This document shows positions 33,084-36,167 of a stretch of 36,167 nucleotides of DNA, piece after piece. Position numbers and translations under genes: made by a program. The first letter of the stretch is position 1. The number at the start of each line of letters is the position of its first letter. Source of the DNA: Thauera phenylacetica B4P (lineage in GTDB: Bacteria > Pseudomonadota > Gammaproteobacteria > Burkholderiales > Rhodocyclaceae); the NCBI RefSeq assembly GCF_000310225.1, contig NZ_AMXF01000020.1, positions 1 to 36,167 on the forward strand, given 5' to 3'. The notes beneath the pieces are model-generated. The model made no database searches, had not been told where the DNA came from, and saw only the letters and a program-made list of their open reading frames with translations.

Positions 33084-34049
33084 ATGAACGCAAACGCATC
33101 CCTGATTCCCAAGCTGGTCGCGCTCGCGATCGTGGCCTGCGTGCCGCTGTCGGGCGAGTCCTTCTACATCGAGATCGTCGGCAAGGTGCTGGTGATGGCG
33201 ATCTTCGCCATGAGCCTGGACCTGCTGGTGGGCTTCACCGGCCTGGTCAGCTTCGGCCACGCGGCCTACTTCGGCATCGCCGCCTACGCGGTGGCGATCC
33301 TGAGCCCCGAGTACGAGGCGGCCAGCCTGTGGTACGTGCTGCCCGCCTCGGTCGGCCTGTCCGCGCTCGCCGCCTTCGTGATCGGGCTCTTCGTGCTGCG
33401 CACCAAGGGCATCTATTTCATCATGGTGACGCTGGCCTTCGCCCAGATGGCCTACTTCATCTTCCACGACACCCCGCTCGGCGGCGGCTCGGACGGCAAG
33501 TACCTCAACAACAAGCCCTCGGCCTCCATCTTCGGCTGGGAGCCGTTCGACCTCACCAACGAAGTGCACATGTTCTACTTCATCCTCGCGGTGCTGGTGC
33601 TGGTGTACCTGTTCCTCGCCCGCGTGCTGCAGTCGCCCTTCGGCCGCGTGCTGGTGGGCATCAAGAGCAACGAGCACCGCATGCAGTCGCTCGGCTACCT
33701 CACCTTCCGCTACAAGCTCGGCGCCTTCACGCTGGCCGGCGCGCTCGGCGGTCTGGCGGGCTTCCTCTACGCCGTGCTGTTCGGCTTCGTGACCCCGGAG
33801 CTGCTGTCCTGGCACGAGTCCGGCAACGTGCTGCTGATGGTGATCCTGGGCGGCATGGGCAACCTCGCCGGCGCGATCGCCGGGGCCTTCGCCTTCGAGG
33901 CGATGCGCGAGATCTTCGCCGACATCACCAAGTACTGGCAGCTGCTGATGGGCGGCGTGATCGTGGCGGTCGTGCTGTTCCTGCCGGGCGGGCTGGCCGG
34001 TGTTCCGGGTCGCATCAAGCGTGCCCTGCAGGGGGGAGAAGCCAAATGA
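33084..34049 (+). CDS. livM: ABC transporter permease, LivM family
   Basis: 321 residues, polytopic membrane protein with the LivM signature SLDLLVGFTGLVSFGHAAYFG and the coupling segment VGIKSNEHRMQSLGY. Its last codons overlap the next start (ATGA at 34046-34049), so the two are translationally coupled. Confidence 0.92.
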   Translation: MNANASLIPKLVALAIVACVPLSGESFYIEIVGKVLVMAIFAMSLDLLVGFTGLVSFGHAAYFGIAAYAVAILSPEYEAASLWYVLPASVGLSALAAFVIGLFVLRTKGIYFIMVTLAFAQMAYFIFHDTPLGGGSDGKYLNNKPSASIFGWEPFDLTNEVHMFYFILAVLVLVYLFLARVLQSPFGRVLVGIKSNEHRMQSLGYLTFRYKLGAFTLAGALGGLAGFLYAVLFGFVTPELLSWHESGNVLLMVILGGMGNLAGAIAGAFAFEAMREIFADITKYWQLLMGGVIVAVVLFLPGGLAGVPGRIKRALQGGEAK

Positions 34050-34822
34050 GCACGACGACGAAGAACGAAGTCCTGCTGCAGGCCGACAGGCTGACCCGTC
34101 GCTTCGGCGGCCTGGTGGCGAACCAGGACATCAGTGTGACGCTCGAGCGGCAGATGATCCACGTGCTGCTCGGCCCCAACGGCGCGGGCAAGTCGACCTG
34201 CATCAACATGCTGTCGGGCGACCTGCCGCCCTCCGAGGGCAGGATCCACTACCTCGGCAAGGACATCACCGCGCTCACTGCGGCGCAGCGCTCGCAGGTG
34301 GGCATCGGGCGCAGCTACCAGCGCACCAACATCTTCCCGCAGTTCACCGTGCTGGAGAATGTGCGCCTGGCCGCGCAGTCGCGCCGCCAGCAGCCGTGGA
34401 GCCTGTTCACCAAGGCCATGGAGCAGAAGTGGGCGCTCGACAAGGCGCGCGCCTGCATCGAGGAGGCCGGACTGGGCAAGCGCGTCGACTGGGTGTCGGG
34501 CGTGCTCAGCCACGGCGAGCAGCGCCAGCTCGAGATCGCCATGGTGCTCTCCACCGATGCGCAGGTGCTGCTGCTCGACGAGCCGCTCGCCGGCATGGGT
34601 TCGGAAGAGTCGGCGAGCATGGTCGAGGTGCTCAAGCGCCTGCGCCAGACGCGCGGCATCCTGCTTGTGGAGCACGACATGGACGCGGTGTTCGCGGTCG
34701 CCGACATGATCACGGTGATGGTCAACGGCCAGTTGCTGGAGTGCGGCCCGCCCGCGCAGATCAAGGCCAGCGTGGCCGTCCAGCAGGCCTATCTGGGTAC
34801 GGAGGACAGCTTCCATGTCTAA
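34046..34822 (+). CDS. livG: ABC transporter ATP-binding protein, LivG family
   Basis: 258 residues. Walker A GPNGAGKST, signature LSHGEQRQLEIA (a usual LivG variant of LSGGQ), Walker B VLLLDEPLAGM, switch His in VEHDM. Start ATG 34046 overlaps the livM stop; the stop overlaps the livF start by 8 nt. Confidence 0.93.
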   Translation: MSTTTKNEVLLQADRLTRRFGGLVANQDISVTLERQMIHVLLGPNGAGKSTCINMLSGDLPPSEGRIHYLGKDITALTAAQRSQVGIGRSYQRTNIFPQFTVLENVRLAAQSRRQQPWSLFTKAMEQKWALDKARACIEEAGLGKRVDWVSGVLSHGEQRQLEIAMVLSTDAQVLLLDEPLAGMGSEESASMVEVLKRLRQTRGILLVEHDMDAVFAVADMITVMVNGQLLECGPPAQIKASVAVQQAYLGTEDSFHV

Positions 34823-35528
34823 CATGCTGCTCGAAGCCAAGGAAGTTCATACCTACTACGGCGCGAGCCACATCCTGCACGGCATCGACTTCAACATCCG
34901 CGAAGGCGAGGGCATCGCCCTCATGGGCCGCAACGGCATGGGCAAGTCCACGCTGATCAAGAGCATGCTCGGCATCGTGCGCCCCCGGCATGGGCGTGTG
35001 CTGGTGCGGGGCGACGACTACACCAAGGCGCGCACCTACCAGACGGCACAGCAGGGCATCGCCTACGTGCCGGAAGGGCGCGGCATCTTCAAGAGCCTGA
35101 CCGTGCGCGAGAACCTGCTGATGTCGGCGCGCGCCGGCGTCGACGGTCGCCGCGAGTGGACCTTCGACCGCGTGATGGAGACCTTCCCGCGCCTGGGCGA
35201 ACGCATCAACAACGGCGGCTGGCAGCTCTCGGGCGGCGAGCAGCAGATGCTCACCATCGGCCGCGCGCTGATGACCAACCCCGACCTGCTGATCCTGGAC
35301 GAGGCCACCGAGGGCCTCGCCCCGCTGATCGCCATGGAGATCTGGCGCATCGTCAAGGAGATCCGCAGGACCGGCATCGCCACCGTGATCGTGGACAAGA
35401 ACCACGGCGCGGTCACCAGCATCTGCGACCGCGCGATGATCCTGGTGAAGGGGCAGGTCGTGTTCGACGGCACCAGCGACGAGATCCGCGCCCAGCCCGA
35501 GCTGATCCAGAAGCACCTCGGCGTCTGA
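34815..35528 (+). CDS. livF: ABC transporter ATP-binding protein, LivF family
   Basis: 237 residues. Walker A GRNGMGKST, signature LSGGEQQ, Walker B LLILDEATEGL, H-loop replaced by the family-typical VDKNHG segment. Starts inside livG. It completes a binding protein/LivH/LivM/LivG/LivF set. Confidence 0.93.
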   Translation: MSNMLLEAKEVHTYYGASHILHGIDFNIREGEGIALMGRNGMGKSTLIKSMLGIVRPRHGRVLVRGDDYTKARTYQTAQQGIAYVPEGRGIFKSLTVRENLLMSARAGVDGRREWTFDRVMETFPRLGERINNGGWQLSGGEQQMLTIGRALMTNPDLLILDEATEGLAPLIAMEIWRIVKEIRRTGIATVIVDKNHGAVTSICDRAMILVKGQVVFDGTSDEIRAQPELIQKHLGV

Positions 35529-35548
35529 GTCCAAGGAGGAAACCAAGC

Positions 35549-36124
35549 ATGAGCAACAAGTCACTGGACATCATCCACGACGAACATCGCGCCCTCGCGG
35601 CGATGCTGAGCGGGCTGCGCGGGCTCGTGGCCTCGATCGAGGCCGGCCGCCTGAAGCCCGACTTCGAGCTGATGGCGTCGATGATCGAGTACATCGAGAT
35701 GGTCCCCGAGAAGGTGCACCACCCCAAGGAGGACACCTATCTCTTCGCCCGCCTGCGCGAGCGCAGCGCGGAGGCGCTGCCGGTCATCGAGCGCCTGGAG
35801 GCCGAGCACCGCGAGGGCGATGCGCGCATCGCCACCTTGCGCGGCGCGCTCGAGGCCTACCGGCGCGAGGGCGAGGCCGGCCTGGCCGGCTTCCAGGCCG
35901 CGCTCAAGACCTACATCGAGCACGAGTGGCAGCACATGAACACCGAGGAGCACCTGATCTTCCCGCTCGCCAGGAAGCACCTGAGCGCAGAGGACTGGGC
36001 GCAGATCGACGCCGCCTTCCTCGCCAACGACAACCCCTGGCAGGGACCGGCGGGCAAGTACGCGGCGCTATTCACCCGCATCGTCAACACCGCCCCGGCG
36101 CCGGTCGGGCTGGGCGGCGGCTGA
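35549..36124 (+). CDS. Hemerythrin-domain protein
   Basis: 191 residues, four-helix hemerythrin/HHE-type domain. Candidate iron ligands are H10/H13 (IIHDEH), H57/H58 and E61 (HHPKE), H87, and H125, H129 and E134 (EHEWQHMNTEEH). Members bind O2, NO or iron and act in sensing, storage or protection. AAGGAGG lies 8 nt before the ATG; 20 nt after livF, so probably in the same transcript. Whether it supplies or senses oxygen for the dioxygenases is not known. The remaining 43 nt of the window hold a short GC hairpin but no gene. Confidence 0.85.
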   Translation: MSNKSLDIIHDEHRALAAMLSGLRGLVASIEAGRLKPDFELMASMIEYIEMVPEKVHHPKEDTYLFARLRERSAEALPVIERLEAEHREGDARIATLRGALEAYRREGEAGLAGFQAALKTYIEHEWQHMNTEEHLIFPLARKHLSAEDWAQIDAAFLANDNPWQGPAGKYAALFTRIVNTAPAPVGLGGG

Positions 36125-36167
36125 GCGCGGGCTCCGGCGGAGCCGGCCGCAGGCGTCGCGCGCGAGC

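Overview
The window comes from a high-GC chromosome with the codon use and gene repertoire of a betaproteobacterium, most likely a Rhodocyclales member (Thauera/Azoarcus type). That is an inference from gene content, not from a search. Apart from a D-2-hydroxyacid dehydrogenase fragment and a duplicated tRNA cluster at the left end, nearly everything serves aerobic degradation of phenol and benzoate through catechol and meta cleavage. No insertion sequence, phage gene or CRISPR array was found.

Layout. 1-1272: 3' part of an FAD-linked oxidase. 1290-2094: two copies of a tRNA-Ala(GGC)/Glu(TTC)/Asp(GTC) triad, each with its own sigma-70 promoter, closed by a strong terminator. 2169-3836 (minus): DmpR/MopR-type sigma-54 activator with an intact phenol pocket. 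3837-4320: control region with paired activator sites and a -24/-12 promoter. 4321-11031 (plus): phenol hydroxylase dmpKLMNOP, then dmpD and a first catechol 2,3-dioxygenase. 11154-11873 (minus): GntR/FCD regulator, divergent from 12034-15926 (plus), which holds a GlcG-like protein, dmpF, dmpG, dmpI and an outer-membrane channel. 16143-16721: ABM-domain membrane protein. 16827-18302 (minus): a RidA-like gene and a BenR/XylS-type regulator. 18613-22338 (minus): benABCD, ending at a strong terminator. 22612-36124 (plus): fused indolepyruvate:ferredoxin oxidoreductase-like enzyme, XylT-like ferredoxin, second catechol 2,3-dioxygenase, dmpC, dmpE, dmpH, a five-gene branched-chain-type ABC transporter and a hemerythrin protein.

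How it works together. Phenol is hydroxylated by DmpKLMNOP, and benzoate is converted by BenABC and BenD; both give catechol. Two paralogous dioxygenases cleave catechol. The lower pathway is split: dmpD, dmpF, dmpG and dmpI lie on the phenol side, while dmpC, dmpE and dmpH lie on the benzoate side, so a complete route needs both blocks.

The most striking feature is the benA/oxidoreductase intergenic region. It holds two back-to-back pairs of XylS/BenR half-sites (TGCA-N6-GGATA), each followed 21 bp later by a -10-like hexamer, just as in the TOL Pm promoter. This puts a 2-oxoacid:ferredoxin oxidoreductase and its translationally coupled ferredoxin under apparent benzoate control, directly upstream of a catechol 2,3-dioxygenase. 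A second signal is a recurrent palindromic motif (AAATCTCGAGAA) found only in promoter regions of this cluster, which suggests a local regulon.
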